A DNA stretch of 64,000 nucleotides from Pseudovibrio sp. Tun.PSC04-5.I4 (GCF_900104145.1 NZ_FNLB01000006.1:2802501-2866500), one strand, 5' to 3'. Numbered from the stretch's first letter, positions 53,237 to 63,149 are shown. The notes: generated from the sequence alone by a model not told the origin. Translations and numbers: made by a program.

Positions 53237-55150
53237 TTAGCTGGATTTTTTGTCGTCGTCTTTGACTTCTTCGAAATCAGCATCAACAACATCATCTACA
53301 GCTTCAGGGGCACCGTCATCAGCAGGCTCTTCACCGACGTCTTCCTGTGCATCCTTGTACATTGCTTCGCCAAGTTTCATGGAAACTTCAGCGAGGGTCT
53401 GTGTCTTCGCAGTGATATCTTCCAGATCCTCACCTTCAAGAGACACCTTCAATGCAGCCAAAGCGGATTCGATAGCAGACTTATCTTCATCTGAAACCTT
53501 ATCGCCGTACTCCTTGACAGATTTCTCTGTTGAGTGATGAAGGGCTTCAGCCTGGTTTTTGGCTTCGACAATATCCTTACGCTTTTTGTCTTCTTCAGCG
53601 TGAGATTCAGCGTCTTTCACCATCTGTTCGATATCAGCGTCGGATAGTCCACCAGATGCCTGAATGCGGATCTGCTGTTCTTTGCCGGTGCCTTTATCTT
53701 TCGCGGACACGTTCACGATACCGTTCGCATCAATGTCGAAGGCAACTTCAACCTGTGGAACGCCGCGTGGTGCCGGAGGGATACCAACCAGGTCAAACTG
53801 ACCCAGAATTTTGTTATCCGCAGCCATTTCACGCTCGCCCTGGAACACACGGATGGTCACTGCAGTCTGATGATCTTCAGCTGTAGAGAAAACCTGTCCC
53901 TTTTTCGTAGGGATAGTGGTGTTGCGGTCGATCAGGCGGGTGAATACGCCACCGAGAGTTTCGATACCAAGGGACAGTGGAGTAACGTCAAGAAGTAGAA
54001 CGTCTTTAACGTCGCCCTGCAGAACGCCTGCCTGAATAGCAGCACCCATCGCAACAACTTCATCTGGGTTCACACCCTTATGAGGTTCTTTGCCGAAGAA
54101 CTGCTTCACAACTTCCTGAACTTTAGGCATACGGGTCATACCACCAACGAGAACAACCTCATCAAGGTCGCCTGCGGTAAGACCAGCGTCTTTCAGGGCT
54201 GCTTTCATCGGAGCAACAGTCCGCTGAACGAGATCGTCAACGAGTTGTTCAAACTTAGCGCGTGTCAGTTTCAGTGTAAGGTGCTTAGGACCGGAAGCAT
54301 CTGCAGTGATAAACGGCAGGTTGATTTCGGTCTGAGATGCGGAGGACAGCTCAATCTTTGCTTTTTCAGCAGCTTCTTTCAAGCGCTGCAATGCGAGCTT
54401 GTCGTTCTTAAGGTCGATGCCCTGCTCTTTTTTGAATTCGCCAGCAAGGTAGTCAACCAGACGCATGTCAAAGTCTTCACCACCGAGGAAGGTATCACCA
54501 TTGGTGGACTTAACTTCAAATACGCCATCGCCAATTTCCAGTACGGAAACATCGAAGGTACCACCACCAAGATCGTAAACAGCAATGGTTTTACCGTCGT
54601 TCTTGTCCATGCCGTATGCAAGGGCAGCCGCGGTAGGCTCGTTGATGATACGCAGAACTTCAAGGCCAGCGATCTTACCGGCATCTTTTGTTGCCTGACG
54701 CTGAGCATCGTTGAAGTATGCAGGAACAGTGATAACAGCCTGAGTAACAGTTTCACCCAGGAAGCTCTCAGCCGTTTCTTTCATCTTCTGCAAGATAAAA
54801 GCGGAAACCTGAGATGGGGAGTACTTTTCGCCTTCAGCTTCTACCCATGCGTCGCCGTTGTCAGCTTTAACGATTTCGTATGGAACCAGCTTTTTGTCTT
54901 TAGCGACTGTTGGATCGTCAAAACGACGACCGATAAGACGCTTAACTGCGAACAGAGTGTCTGTTGGATTGGTAACAGCCTGACGCTTAGCCGGCTGACC
55001 TACAAGCTTCTCGCCATCATCAGCGAACGCAACCATAGAAGGGGTAGTACGCGCACCTTCTGCGTTCTCAATTACTTTGGCGTCTTTGCCGTCCATTACA
55101 GATACGCACGAATTAGTCGTGCCGAGGTCGATTCCGATGACCTTTGCCAT
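53237..55150 (-). CDS. dnaK: Chaperone DnaK (Hsp70)
   Basis: 637 residues from the ATG at 55150 (MAKVIGIDLGTTNSC), with GGAGAG eight bases before. The ATPase domain has VITVPAYFNDAQRQATKDAG and VYDLGGGTFDVSVLE. The substrate domain has LLLDVTPLSLGIETLGGV. The lid ends in an acidic tail (VDADFEEVKDDDKKSS), the cochaperone-binding EEV-like end. A heat-shock-like promoter lies about 140-165 bp upstream (55287-55315). Partner dnaJ is downstream. Confidence 0.98.
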   Translation of the reverse strand: MAKVIGIDLGTTNSCVSVMDGKDAKVIENAEGARTTPSMVAFADDGEKLVGQPAKRQAVTNPTDTLFAVKRLIGRRFDDPTVAKDKKLVPYEIVKADNGDAWVEAEGEKYSPSQVSAFILQKMKETAESFLGETVTQAVITVPAYFNDAQRQATKDAGKIAGLEVLRIINEPTAAALAYGMDKNDGKTIAVYDLGGGTFDVSVLEIGDGVFEVKSTNGDTFLGGEDFDMRLVDYLAGEFKKEQGIDLKNDKLALQRLKEAAEKAKIELSSASQTEINLPFITADASGPKHLTLKLTRAKFEQLVDDLVQRTVAPMKAALKDAGLTAGDLDEVVLVGGMTRMPKVQEVVKQFFGKEPHKGVNPDEVVAMGAAIQAGVLQGDVKDVLLLDVTPLSLGIETLGGVFTRLIDRNTTIPTKKGQVFSTAEDHQTAVTIRVFQGEREMAADNKILGQFDLVGIPPAPRGVPQVEVAFDIDANGIVNVSAKDKGTGKEQQIRIQASGGLSDADIEQMVKDAESHAEEDKKRKDIVEAKNQAEALHHSTEKSVKEYGDKVSDEDKSAIESALAALKVSLEGEDLEDITAKTQTLAEVSMKLGEAMYKDAQEDVGEEPADDGAPEAVDDVVDADFEEVKDDDKKSS

Positions 55151-55286
55151 GTTTTTCACTCTCCTTTAGGCAGACCGCCCGAACCCCGTAGGCCTTCGAG
55201 TAAGGCTGGATACGCTTCCAGCCCGGTCCCCAACACATTGCACTTGCGTGAGTTGTCGCAAACACGCAAGAAAACTTCAATTGGCT

Positions 55287-55315
55287 ATATAAGAGGGGTG
55301 CACTGCCCCTGCAAG
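55287..55315 (-). promoter_or_regulatory. dnaK: Candidate RpoH (sigma-32) promoter of dnaK
   Basis: On the minus strand CTTGCA (55310-55315) and CTTATAT (55287-55293) are separated by 16 bases. This fits the alphaproteobacterial heat-shock promoter pattern (CTTG in the -35 box, CnTATnT in the -10 box). It lies 137 bp upstream of the dnaK ATG. The spacer holds GGGG/CCCC arms. Confidence 0.5.
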
Positions 55316-55444
55316 AGACAGCACCCGATATATCGACACAAGAGCTACTGGAAGCCTTTTCTGAGTTAAGAAATTGAACTTTTCTTTGGAAAACCACCTA
55401 GTAACACCTCTAGCGCATCACTCTTTCCAACATTACCCCCATTT

Positions 55445-56938
55445 CTAGTGGGGAGCATGTGGATATAATTCTTCTAAAGATACCGAATGCCCGTTTTCTT
55501 GGACGATGCGGGCATGCTCTTGTGAAAGTTCTCGCGCAGCATCAACACCACATGCATGGGCGATCATATCTACTTCTTTGCGTACACTATGACAGTAGGC
55601 TGCAACACGGTGGCTTTTGTCAGTTGGGTCGAGACCTGCTTGAAGAGCTTCGTCATGCGTTGTTATGCCGGTTGGGCATGTATTTTTATTGCACCGCATA
55701 GCTTGAATGCAGCCAAGAGCAAACATGAACCCGCGCGCAGTGACCGCAAAATCAGCACCTGAACATAACATCAAAGCAACTGCTGAGGGTGTGATTCGTT
55801 TTCCCGACACGATGATGCGTATACGCCCGCGCAAATCATGTCTCCGCAGCACCTGATCGACCATGGGGAGCGCTTCGGCAATGCGCAGGCCGACATTGTC
55901 CATAAGCGGCATTGGGGCTGCACCTGTCCCTCCATCAGCTGAATCTATAGTGATGAAATCTGGCGCATGTTCGATGCCACGATGGTTTATTTCTTTGCAG
56001 AGTTGCTCAACCCACAGGGATGACCCTATCACCGTTTTAAAACCAACCGGCTTTTTGGCGATCTTTCGGACTCGGTCAATAAAATCCAACAGTTCCCCAG
56101 TATTACTGATTTCTGGATGCCTATTGGGGGAGTGCGATGGTTGCCCAACTTTGATGCCACGAATTTCTGCTATTTCCGGGGTAACTTTTCCGCCTGGAAG
56201 CAAGCCACCCTTGCCCGGCTTTGCGCCTTGTGCGAGCTTAATCTCAACCATCTTCACCTGAGAATGCTCAGTTATTTTCCGCAGCTTATCTTCATTCAAA
56301 GTACTGTCATCATTTCGGCAACCATACTTGGCTGTGCCAATTTGGAAGACGATGTCAGCTCCCCCCTCAATATGGTAGGGAGACAACCCTCCCTCCCCAG
56401 TGTTCATCCAGCAGTTTGCCATTTTGGCACCACGGGAAAGAGCCAGAACTGCTGGTCGTGAAATAGCCCCAAAACTCATACCCGAGATGTTGAAGTAACT
56501 TGGCGGGATGTAGGGGTTTTCGACGTATGGGCCGATCAACAACGGTTCAGGTTCGTCAATTTCTTCTTCCAGCTTCGCAAATGGCGCATTCACAAAGAGC
56601 GCGGTTCCCGGCAAACTAAGGTTTTTTGTAGAACCGAAAGCCATCGTATTTCCTTCAGCCTTAGACGCATGATCCACCCAGGTTCGCTCGGCACGGTTAA
56701 ACGGCATTTCCTCGCGATCCATGGCGAAGAAATATTGCCGAAAAAACTCGCCCAGATATGTGAAAAGCGATCTAAAACGTCCAACAACAGGGAAATTGTG
56801 CCGTATCGCATCTTTATGCTGCCGCCGGTCAATCACATAAAGAACAACCACCGAAATGACTGCAAAGAGGATAGTTAAGGAGACGATTGCAGCAAAAATA
56901 TTCAGTACAGCACTGAGCAATGGGGGCAACAAATGCAT
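55445..56938 (-). CDS. FMN-binding glutamate synthase family protein (membrane-anchored)
   Basis: 497-residue protein with one or two N-terminal membrane helices (about 8-35, IFAAIVSLTILFAVISVVV) and a glutamate-synthase-like TIM barrel. Barrel motifs include SFGAISRPAVLALSRGAK, the long stretch beginning VEIKLAQGAKPGKGGLLPG, and FITIDSADGGTGAAPMPL. Fe-S cysteines appear in CIQAMRCNKNTCPTGITT. There is no amidotransferase domain, so it is not complete glutamate synthase; some relatives are thought to act as ferredoxin-linked oxidoreductases. The substrate is unknown. Divergent from alkB. Confidence 0.85.
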   Translation of the reverse strand: MHLLPPLLSAVLNIFAAIVSLTILFAVISVVVLYVIDRRQHKDAIRHNFPVVGRFRSLFTYLGEFFRQYFFAMDREEMPFNRAERTWVDHASKAEGNTMAFGSTKNLSLPGTALFVNAPFAKLEEEIDEPEPLLIGPYVENPYIPPSYFNISGMSFGAISRPAVLALSRGAKMANCWMNTGEGGLSPYHIEGGADIVFQIGTAKYGCRNDDSTLNEDKLRKITEHSQVKMVEIKLAQGAKPGKGGLLPGGKVTPEIAEIRGIKVGQPSHSPNRHPEISNTGELLDFIDRVRKIAKKPVGFKTVIGSSLWVEQLCKEINHRGIEHAPDFITIDSADGGTGAAPMPLMDNVGLRIAEALPMVDQVLRRHDLRGRIRIIVSGKRITPSAVALMLCSGADFAVTARGFMFALGCIQAMRCNKNTCPTGITTHDEALQAGLDPTDKSHRVAAYCHSVRKEVDMIAHACGVDAARELSQEHARIVQENGHSVSLEELYPHAPH

Positions 56939-57076
56939 TTGCAGTTCTCCTTAATTGAGAAGCCATATATTTTGAAGAAAATGGGTTAAAGTCGCTTGTG
57001 GTAAATCCTTTGATATTTTCCAGTTTTTTTAGTCTTCCCTTTAGAGAGGAAGCACTCATACTCATTAGGTGTATAC

Positions 57077-57697
57077 ATGCAGATGGGTGATGCATTTCCC
57101 CAAGGTTTTCAGTACCTCCCAGGTTATTTCTCAGAGAAGGACCAGAGGGAATTGGTTGGTCTACTCCGGGAATTTGTTGCCGAAGCGCCGCTCTTCACAC
57201 CTGTCATGCCGCGAACGGGTAAAGAGTTCTCAGTTCGCATGACAAATCTAGGCGATCTTGGTTGGGTTTCTGATCTCAAGGGATATAGGTATCAAGCACA
57301 ACACCCAGTGAGCGGTCGAAATTGGCCTGCTATCCCTGAGGTTCTCATCAATCTGTGGCAGAAGGTTGGACATTGCGCAGCGCCGCCGGAGGCCTGTCTC
57401 GTCAACTATTATGCAGCGACCGCGAAAATGGGAATGCATCAGGACCGAGATGAGAAGACATTTGATGCACCGGTGGTTTCCGTAAGCCTTGGAGATGCCG
57501 CTATATTTAAGTTGGGCGGGGTCAAACGAGGCGGGCCTACTAAATCACTTAGGTTACAATCAGGGGATGTTGTCGTTCTTGGTGGGGATGCACGGCTTTG
57601 CTATCACGGTATTGATCGCATTCAAGGAGGCAGTTCCAGCCTCCTGAAGGATGGAGGCCGGCTGAACCTTACATTACGGCGCGTTTCGCCAATTTAA
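57077..57697 (+). CDS. alkB: Alpha-ketoglutarate-dependent dioxygenase AlkB
   Basis: DNA/RNA demethylation repair enzyme, 206 residues. Iron ligands are H121 and D123 in GMHQDRDE and H177 in CYHGIDRI; R195 and R201 in GGRLNLTLRR are in the place of the 2-oxoglutarate-binding arginines. AGGTG five bases before the ATG supports the start. It converges with the TetR-family gene, whose end lies 7 bp away, and diverges from the glutamate-synthase-like gene. No Ada-box-like operator was noticed. Confidence 0.94.
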   Translation: MQMGDAFPQGFQYLPGYFSEKDQRELVGLLREFVAEAPLFTPVMPRTGKEFSVRMTNLGDLGWVSDLKGYRYQAQHPVSGRNWPAIPEVLINLWQKVGHCAAPPEACLVNYYAATAKMGMHQDRDEKTFDAPVVSVSLGDAAIFKLGGVKRGGPTKSLRLQSGDVVVLGGDARLCYHGIDRIQGGSSSLLKDGGRLNLTLRRVSPI

Positions 57698-57703
57698 AGA
57701 GAC

Positions 57704-58366
57704 TTAGGCGTCTTCCAATGCGTCTGACATGAAGAATGCACGGATGCCACTAGATACGAACCGGATTGTGCCTTCTACGATTTCATCTTGATCCATTTCT
57801 TCATCGTATGGACCTTTGGAGGCTCCAGTAACGACGTAAAGCGCCTCAAGTGTCGCACTGTGCATCAGCATCATCAAAAGTTGGGCGCGCGGTCCGCTTG
57901 GGATGTCACTTTGCGTTGCTTTGGCCAAGGCTTTTGTGATGCGTAGGATAATTTTGGGCGGCTCCCAGGAATGCATGATCTTTTGACCGGATTCCGGATC
58001 GGAGAACACCTGCCGGATAAGCACAACAAACGGAACGAGTTTCCCGGTTTCCCGTGAAATTCCCTGAACAACCAAGGGCTCCATGAAGGCACGTGTGATT
58101 TCCTCAACATCGGGCTGGCGTCCGCCAACTTCCAAAGCGTCAAGCCGTTGCATACGCATGTCATCAATCTCTCTCAGACGACGCATAAATACGGCTTTGA
58201 CAAGATCATCCTTACTGCCGAAGTGATAGTTCACAGCGGCGACGTTTGCCTCCGCTTTTTCGGTAATCATTCTCACAGAAGTTTCCGCAAGACCATGTTC
58301 AGCGAGCAAGCGTTCGGCCGCATCAAGCAACCGTTCACGGGTCCCTATTACAGAACTGTCTGGCAC
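57704..58366 (-). CDS. TetR/AcrR family regulator
   Basis: 220-residue repressor. I start it at the GTG at 58366, with GGAGG seven bases before; the frame to 58396 has no ribosome site. The helix-turn-helix is at about 10-60 (RERLLDAAERLLAEHGLAET, then ANVAAVNYHFGSKDDLVKAVF). The C-terminal ligand domain is of the CerR/DUF1956-like kind by length. Its targets are not evident; a 280-bp AT-rich region lies upstream. Confidence 0.88.
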   Translation of the reverse strand: MPDSSVIGTRERLLDAAERLLAEHGLAETSVRMITEKAEANVAAVNYHFGSKDDLVKAVFMRRLREIDDMRMQRLDALEVGGRQPDVEEITRAFMEPLVVQGISRETGKLVPFVVLIRQVFSDPESGQKIMHSWEPPKIILRITKALAKATQSDIPSGPRAQLLMMLMHSATLEALYVVTGASKGPYDEEMDQDEIVEGTIRFVSSGIRAFFMSDALEDA

Positions 58367-58396
58367 AGCAGCACCTCCAGGAAGATAGTTACACAT

Positions 58397-58621
58397 ATGT
58401 ACTGCAAATCTGAAGGAGATCGAACAGCCCCTTAGATTTCACAAATACTCTTATCGATCTATTCCGGTTTTAGCACGTTTTAATGAGTAACAACCCGCCT
58501 ATAATTCATATCATTAATTGCAATGACTATATAAAACTTAGATAAAAATATGTAGTAACTTGATAAGTATTTCAATTAACTGAAAAACCAAGCATGAAAT
58601 AGTTTTCAATTCGCTTCCTGA
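58397..58621. other. AT-rich intergenic region between ubiB and the TetR gene
   Basis: About 225 bp of AT-rich sequence holding the TetR gene's promoter and the far side of the ubiB terminator. I see no coding frame or clear operator. Confidence 0.45.
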
Positions 58622-58651
58622 AACAGAAAACGGGAGCTCATGAGCTCCCGT
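58622..58651 (-). terminator. Terminator of ubiB (22-bp perfect palindrome)
   Basis: ACGGGAGCTCA (58630-58640) is followed directly by its reverse complement (58641-58651); the minus strand continues TTTTCTGTTTC. It is 26 bp beyond the ubiB stop. Confidence 0.75.
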
Positions 58652-58677
58652 GTCTTTGCAACTATTGCGATTTTCAT

Positions 58678-60261
58678 TTAGGTATAAGTACTATATGCAA
58701 TGACGGAAAGTGCTATTGCGATAACCCAAAGCGCAACGCGGCTCGAACGACTGTGCTTCGCTTCTGATTTGCCAATTGCTTCTGTTGTCGCTTCATCAAA
58801 CCGCAAGCCGTTGTTCGCCATCGCTTCCAATTGGTTGGAAAATTTGCTGGCGCGGTCTGCAATAATCGGAAGGTCAGTTGCCAAACGACCGATAATAGTT
58901 AGCCCTGTTGCCAGATCAGAGATCCGCCCCATAGGCCCGAGGTTTCTTTGAATCCAACTGGTTACGACTGGATCAGCCGTATTCCACATATCAAGATGCG
59001 GGTTCAACGACCGGGCAACGCCTTCTGCAAGCACCATGTTTTTCTGAAGCAAAATCAGTTGTGGCTGAGTATGCATGTTAAACATCTCAGTCACTTCAAA
59101 CAGCTGGGTCAGCAGGCGGGCCATTGAGATTTCACTGGCGTCATGACCGTGAATTGGCTCGCCAATCGCCCGGATTGCTTGTGCAAACACGTTCACATCT
59201 TGATCCGCAGGCACGTAGCCTGCCTCAAAATGCACTTCAGCCACGCGGACATAGTTACGCGTTATAAAGCCGTAGAGGATTTCAGCCAGGAACCGACGCT
59301 CTGCAAAGCCCAGACGTCCCGTGATGCCCAGATCAACAGCAACTAGAGTGCCATCGGCCTCTACGAACAGATTCCCCTGGTGCATGTCTGCATGGAAGAA
59401 TCCATCGCGGACAGCATGGCGCAAAAAGCTTTGAATAATTTTGTTGCCGAGCTCAGCCAAATCGTGACCAGCTTCTTTAATTCCCTCAACGTTGGAGAGC
59501 TTTACACCGTCAATCCACTCCATACACAAGACGGAGCGAGACGTACGCGCCCATTCCACCGAAGGAACACGGAAGGATTCGTCTTCTTTGCTGTTTTCGC
59601 CCATTTCTGAAAGCGCAGCAGCTTCCATACGCAGATCCATCTCCAGATGGACGGCTGCTTCATAGGTTTCAACCATTGCTAGCGGGCGAAGTCGACGGCT
59701 GGCTGCACTAAATCGCTCAGCTAAACCAGCAGCGAGATAGAAGCTTTTCAAGTCGCGCTTAAAACCACGCTCAACACCGGGCCGCAAAACTTTAACCGCG
59801 ACCTTTTGCAAATCGCCATCTCGGTTCCGAAAATATGCTGGGTGAACCTGAGCAATTGAGGCTGCGGCTACTGGCTCGCCAAACTCTTCAAAATGATCTT
59901 CAACGTTGCCGCCGAGTTGCTCTTCAATCGTTTTGCGGGCGTGCTCGATCGCAAATGCAGGAACATTATCCTGCAGCTCAGAAAGCTCTTTTGCAGCCTC
60001 TTTGCCAACCACATCAGGACGCGTTGCAAGGAATTGACCCAGTTTGATATAGGAGGGGCCAAGGCGGTTTAAAGCCACTGTGAGGCGTGCGGCGGCGTCT
60101 TTTTTCTCAACACCACGGCGTTCAGCAAGGCGAGCGATTCCAATAGCCAAACGCGGGCCGGGTGGTAGATCTGGCAAGGAAACCAAGCCGAACACACCTT
60201 CACGCGCCATAACAAAGCCCGCGTAGATTAAACGTAAGAGAGGTAAAATACTTGCGATCAT
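58678..60261 (-). CDS. ubiB: UbiB, atypical kinase of ubiquinone biosynthesis
   Basis: 527-residue ABC1/ADCK/UbiB-family ATPase that supports coenzyme Q synthesis at the membrane. It shows the KxGQ motif in SYIKLGQFLATRPD, the Ala-rich nucleotide loop in VAAASIAQVHPAYF, and kinase residues in FFHADMHQGNLFVEADGTLVAVDLGITG. A C-terminal helix (SRVALWVIAIALSVIAYS) anchors it. It is seven bases downstream of ubiE, giving a small ubiquinone operon. Confidence 0.95.
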   Translation of the reverse strand: MIASILPLLRLIYAGFVMAREGVFGLVSLPDLPPGPRLAIGIARLAERRGVEKKDAAARLTVALNRLGPSYIKLGQFLATRPDVVGKEAAKELSELQDNVPAFAIEHARKTIEEQLGGNVEDHFEEFGEPVAAASIAQVHPAYFRNRDGDLQKVAVKVLRPGVERGFKRDLKSFYLAAGLAERFSAASRRLRPLAMVETYEAAVHLEMDLRMEAAALSEMGENSKEDESFRVPSVEWARTSRSVLCMEWIDGVKLSNVEGIKEAGHDLAELGNKIIQSFLRHAVRDGFFHADMHQGNLFVEADGTLVAVDLGITGRLGFAERRFLAEILYGFITRNYVRVAEVHFEAGYVPADQDVNVFAQAIRAIGEPIHGHDASEISMARLLTQLFEVTEMFNMHTQPQLILLQKNMVLAEGVARSLNPHLDMWNTADPVVTSWIQRNLGPMGRISDLATGLTIIGRLATDLPIIADRASKFSNQLEAMANNGLRFDEATTEAIGKSEAKHSRSSRVALWVIAIALSVIAYSTYT

Positions 60262-60267
60262 AACTGG

Positions 60268-61071
60268 TTAGATTTTCCAGCCGGAGTGAAGTGCAGCGAT
60301 ACCGCCGGTGTAATTACGGTAGGTGACCCGTTCAAAGCCTGCCGTCCGTATCATCTGCGCAAATCGTTCTTGATTTGGAAATTTGCGGATGGATTCGACC
60401 AGATAGCTGTAGGGATCGCCATCCCCTGTTACCATTTTTCCGATTTTCGGGATCGCATGGAAGGAGAAGAAATCATAGACTTTATCCAGCGCGGGTACAT
60501 CTACCTGAGAGAACTCCAGACACATAAAGCGTCCGCCGCGTTTCAATACGCGATGTGCTTCTTTTAGCGCTTTGTCGATTTGCGGCACATTACGGATACC
60601 GAAAGCAATTGTGTAAGCATCGAAATGTTTATCAGGAAATGGGAGTTCTTCTGCGTTGCCTTGAACAAATTCGATATTGCCGGAAAGTCCAGCAGCTGCT
60701 GCGCGATCTTTGCCAACACCGAGCATGGAGCCGTTGATATCACACACTGTGGACATTACGGTTCGGTTTGAGCGTTCAACCACGCGGGTTGCGATATCAC
60801 CAGTTCCACCTGCGACATCCAGATGTCGCCATTCGCGGGCGCCATTCTTGGGAGGTCGCATGTTGGAAACCATCGCGTCTTTCCAAAGACGGTGCAATCC
60901 ACCAGACATCAGGTCGTTCATCAGGTCATAACGCGAGGCTACCTTGTGGAAAACATCATCCACTAAATCCTGCTTTTCACCTTCACGAACGGTACGAAAC
61001 CCGAAGCTTGTCGCCATTTCGGACGGATCTGTCACCGAAGCTTGCTCAGGGGTTGAGAATTCACGCGCCAT
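60268..61071 (-). CDS. ubiE: Ubiquinone/menaquinone methyltransferase UbiE
   Basis: C-methyltransferase of ubiquinone (and menaquinone where present) synthesis. 267 residues from the ATG at 61071. Motifs: FHKVASRYDLMNDLMSGGLH, the SAM site LDVAGGTGDIATRV, and IAFGIRNVPQIDKALKEAHRVLKRGG. Co-transcribed with ubiB; divergent from mutM, the usual ubiE/mutM arrangement in rhizobia. Confidence 0.96.
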   Translation of the reverse strand: MAREFSTPEQASVTDPSEMATSFGFRTVREGEKQDLVDDVFHKVASRYDLMNDLMSGGLHRLWKDAMVSNMRPPKNGAREWRHLDVAGGTGDIATRVVERSNRTVMSTVCDINGSMLGVGKDRAAAAGLSGNIEFVQGNAEELPFPDKHFDAYTIAFGIRNVPQIDKALKEAHRVLKRGGRFMCLEFSQVDVPALDKVYDFFSFHAIPKIGKMVTGDGDPYSYLVESIRKFPNQERFAQMIRTAGFERVTYRNYTGGIAALHSGWKI

Positions 61072-61179
61072 AATCAAATCACTCCATTTCGCGGGCGAAC
61101 ATAGTACAGCTTGTTACAAAGCGCTATTCTTGAACGTAATCTTTGCCCAGCCGCAAACCAGTGTACCAACGGATATCTT

Positions 61180-62082
61180 ATGCCTGAATTACCGGAGGTT
61201 GAAACAGTCCGCCGCGGACTCGCTCCATTTTTCGACAATGCAACAATTTGCAGGGTCGAACAACGCCGTCCTGATCTTCGTTTTCCATTTGGAGATGACT
61301 TTGTTGAACGGATAGAAAACCGGCAAGTCGTTTCGTTCACACGCAGAGCAAAATATCTCCTGCTTGATCTGGATAGCGGTGATGTTCTGGTTATGCATCT
61401 AGGAATGTCCGGCTCCTTCCGGTGGATTGAGACCGATGATGCGGAGCCGCAGCAAACCGTTGAAATGTATCATGCTCAAGGAAAACACCCACAACATGAC
61501 CATGTGGTGTTTCATGTGCGACCCGCCGAACAGGAAACCATAGTCAAAATCGTTTATAATGATCCACGTCGGTTCGGGTTCATGATTTTGATCCCACGAA
61601 GTGAGCTTGCCGCGCACCCCATGTTTGCCGAGATGGGTATTGAGCCATTGGGTAATGAGTTGGATGGGGCTTATCTCGCAAACCTGTTTGGAAATCGTAA
61701 GACAACTCTGAAAGCAGCTTTGCTCAATCAGAAATTTGTTGCCGGACTTGGTAACATTTACGTGTGCGAAGCTCTCTGGAGAGCTGGCCTCAACCCCTTC
61801 AACAGTGCGGGAAGTCTCTCCGGGAAATCCGGTAAGTCCCTCAAAAAGGCAGATGAGCTTTCCAATCACATTCGCGAGGTCCTTCAGGAAGCTATCGCCT
61901 CAGGGGGCTCTTCTCTCAAAGATCACCGGCAAGCAGATGGTTCACTGGGGTACTTTCAGCACAATTTTTCTGTCTATGGCCGGGAAGGTGAAGCTTGTAA
62001 AACGACGGGCTGTTCAGGCGTAATTGAACGGAAAGTGCAACATGGCCGTTCAACATTCTTTTGCCCTCAGTGCCAGAAATGA
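61180..62082 (+). CDS. mutM: Formamidopyrimidine-DNA glycosylase
   Basis: Base-excision repair enzyme for 8-oxoguanine. Translation must start at the ATG at 61180 so that the catalytic Pro follows Met (MPELPEVETVRRGL); the frame upstream is not used. 300 residues. The helix-two-turn-helix is near KFVAGLGNIYVCEALWRAGL, and the C-terminal zinc finger is CKTTGCSGVIERK ... FFCPQCQK. About 110 bp separate it from divergent ubiE. Confidence 0.97.
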   Translation: MPELPEVETVRRGLAPFFDNATICRVEQRRPDLRFPFGDDFVERIENRQVVSFTRRAKYLLLDLDSGDVLVMHLGMSGSFRWIETDDAEPQQTVEMYHAQGKHPQHDHVVFHVRPAEQETIVKIVYNDPRRFGFMILIPRSELAAHPMFAEMGIEPLGNELDGAYLANLFGNRKTTLKAALLNQKFVAGLGNIYVCEALWRAGLNPFNSAGSLSGKSGKSLKKADELSNHIREVLQEAIASGGSSLKDHRQADGSLGYFQHNFSVYGREGEACKTTGCSGVIERKVQHGRSTFFCPQCQK

Positions 62083-62204
62083 TTTACGCAAGCTGATATG
62101 TCACGCGCCATTGGTTTGCATTCGGTTAAGCAAATGACTAGGAGACTTGCATAGAATTCTGTTTCGGGCGGTTGCCCGGCGGACAATCATAAAAGGATGG
62201 CCCT

Positions 62205-63149
62205 ATGAAGATCGGTGTAGTTGGTGTTGGCGCAGTTGGAAGTACTGCTGCTTATTCCATGGCCATGGGCGGTGTGGGCAATGAAATCGTACTTGTCGAT
62301 CACAACCAAAAACTTGCGATTGCTCAAGCAGAAGATATCCTTCACGCAACACCGTTTTCCCGTCCGATGAACATTATTGGTGGTGACTACAGCGATTTGA
62401 AAGATGCTGCTGTTGTTGTCATCGCTGCCGGGGTTAGTCAGCAACCGAGCGAGACTCGCATCCAGCTGCTTGCCCGTAATGCAGGCGTGTTCGCAACCGT
62501 CATCCCGGAAGTGCTGAAGTACGCCCCAAACACAATCCTGATCATTGCGACAAACCCAGTCGATATCATGACACAGGTTGCAACGAAGATTTCAGGTCTT
62601 CCTCGTACCCGTGTTATCGGATCTGGTACCATCCTCGATACCGCTCGCTTCCGTACCCTGTTAGGTAAACATCTTGGCATCACGCCAACCTCTGTGCATG
62701 CGGATGTCCTTGGTGAGCATGGAGATAGCGAAGTGCTCGTCTGGTCTGGCGCCAAAGCAGGTAACTCACCTCTGTTTACGTTTGCTGAGCAAATCAACAA
62801 GCCAATTACTCAAGAGGTCCGTGATCGCATTGATCATGGTGTTCGGTACGCGGCCTACTCCATTATCGAAGGCAAAGGCGCAACCAATTTCGGCATTGGT
62901 GCCGGACTTTCTCGCATCGTAAAAGCCATCGTGACAAACGAGCATGCTGTGATCAGCCTATCGATCGTCAATGAAGAGATTGTTGGCGTGAAAAATACTG
63001 CATTGTCTGTTCCGCGCGTTCTTGGAGCTAAAGGCATTGAAGCCACGCTTCTGCCTAGTCTGGACGAGCTTGAGCACAGCCAACTGCAAGCTTCTGCTAT
63101 TGCGTTGGAAACTGCAGCAAACGAAGTGCTTTCCAAGCACCTAAAATAA
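62205..63149 (+). CDS. ldh: L-lactate dehydrogenase
   Basis: 314-residue NAD-dependent dehydrogenase of the lactate/malate family. Rossmann motif GVVGVGAVGSTAAY; the specificity loop GVSQQPSETR has Gln where malate dehydrogenases have Arg, favouring lactate. The catalytic His is in LGEHGDSEVLVWSG. AAAGGA lies before the ATG, and a strong terminator follows at 63157. Substrate choice is inferred from that one loop. gnd follows about 200 bp later. Confidence 0.9.
   Translation: MKIGVVGVGAVGSTAAYSMAMGGVGNEIVLVDHNQKLAIAQAEDILHATPFSRPMNIIGGDYSDLKDAAVVVIAAGVSQQPSETRIQLLARNAGVFATVIPEVLKYAPNTILIIATNPVDIMTQVATKISGLPRTRVIGSGTILDTARFRTLLGKHLGITPTSVHADVLGEHGDSEVLVWSGAKAGNSPLFTFAEQINKPITQEVRDRIDHGVRYAAYSIIEGKGATNFGIGAGLSRIVKAIVTNEHAVISLSIVNEEIVGVKNTALSVPRVLGAKGIEATLLPSLDELEHSQLQASAIALETAANEVLSKHLK

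Noticed and set aside
54080..55369. Long open frame (429 codons) antisense to dnaK
   Set aside because: It mirrors dnaK codon structure, has no family resemblance and an unnatural composition rich in Cys, Phe and Asn; a shadow frame. The same holds for long plus-strand frames over pnp (23381-24355) and infB (28556-29683).
62162..62179. Small GGGC/GCCC hairpin upstream of ldh as a terminator
   Set aside because: Short stem without a T-run; probably incidental.
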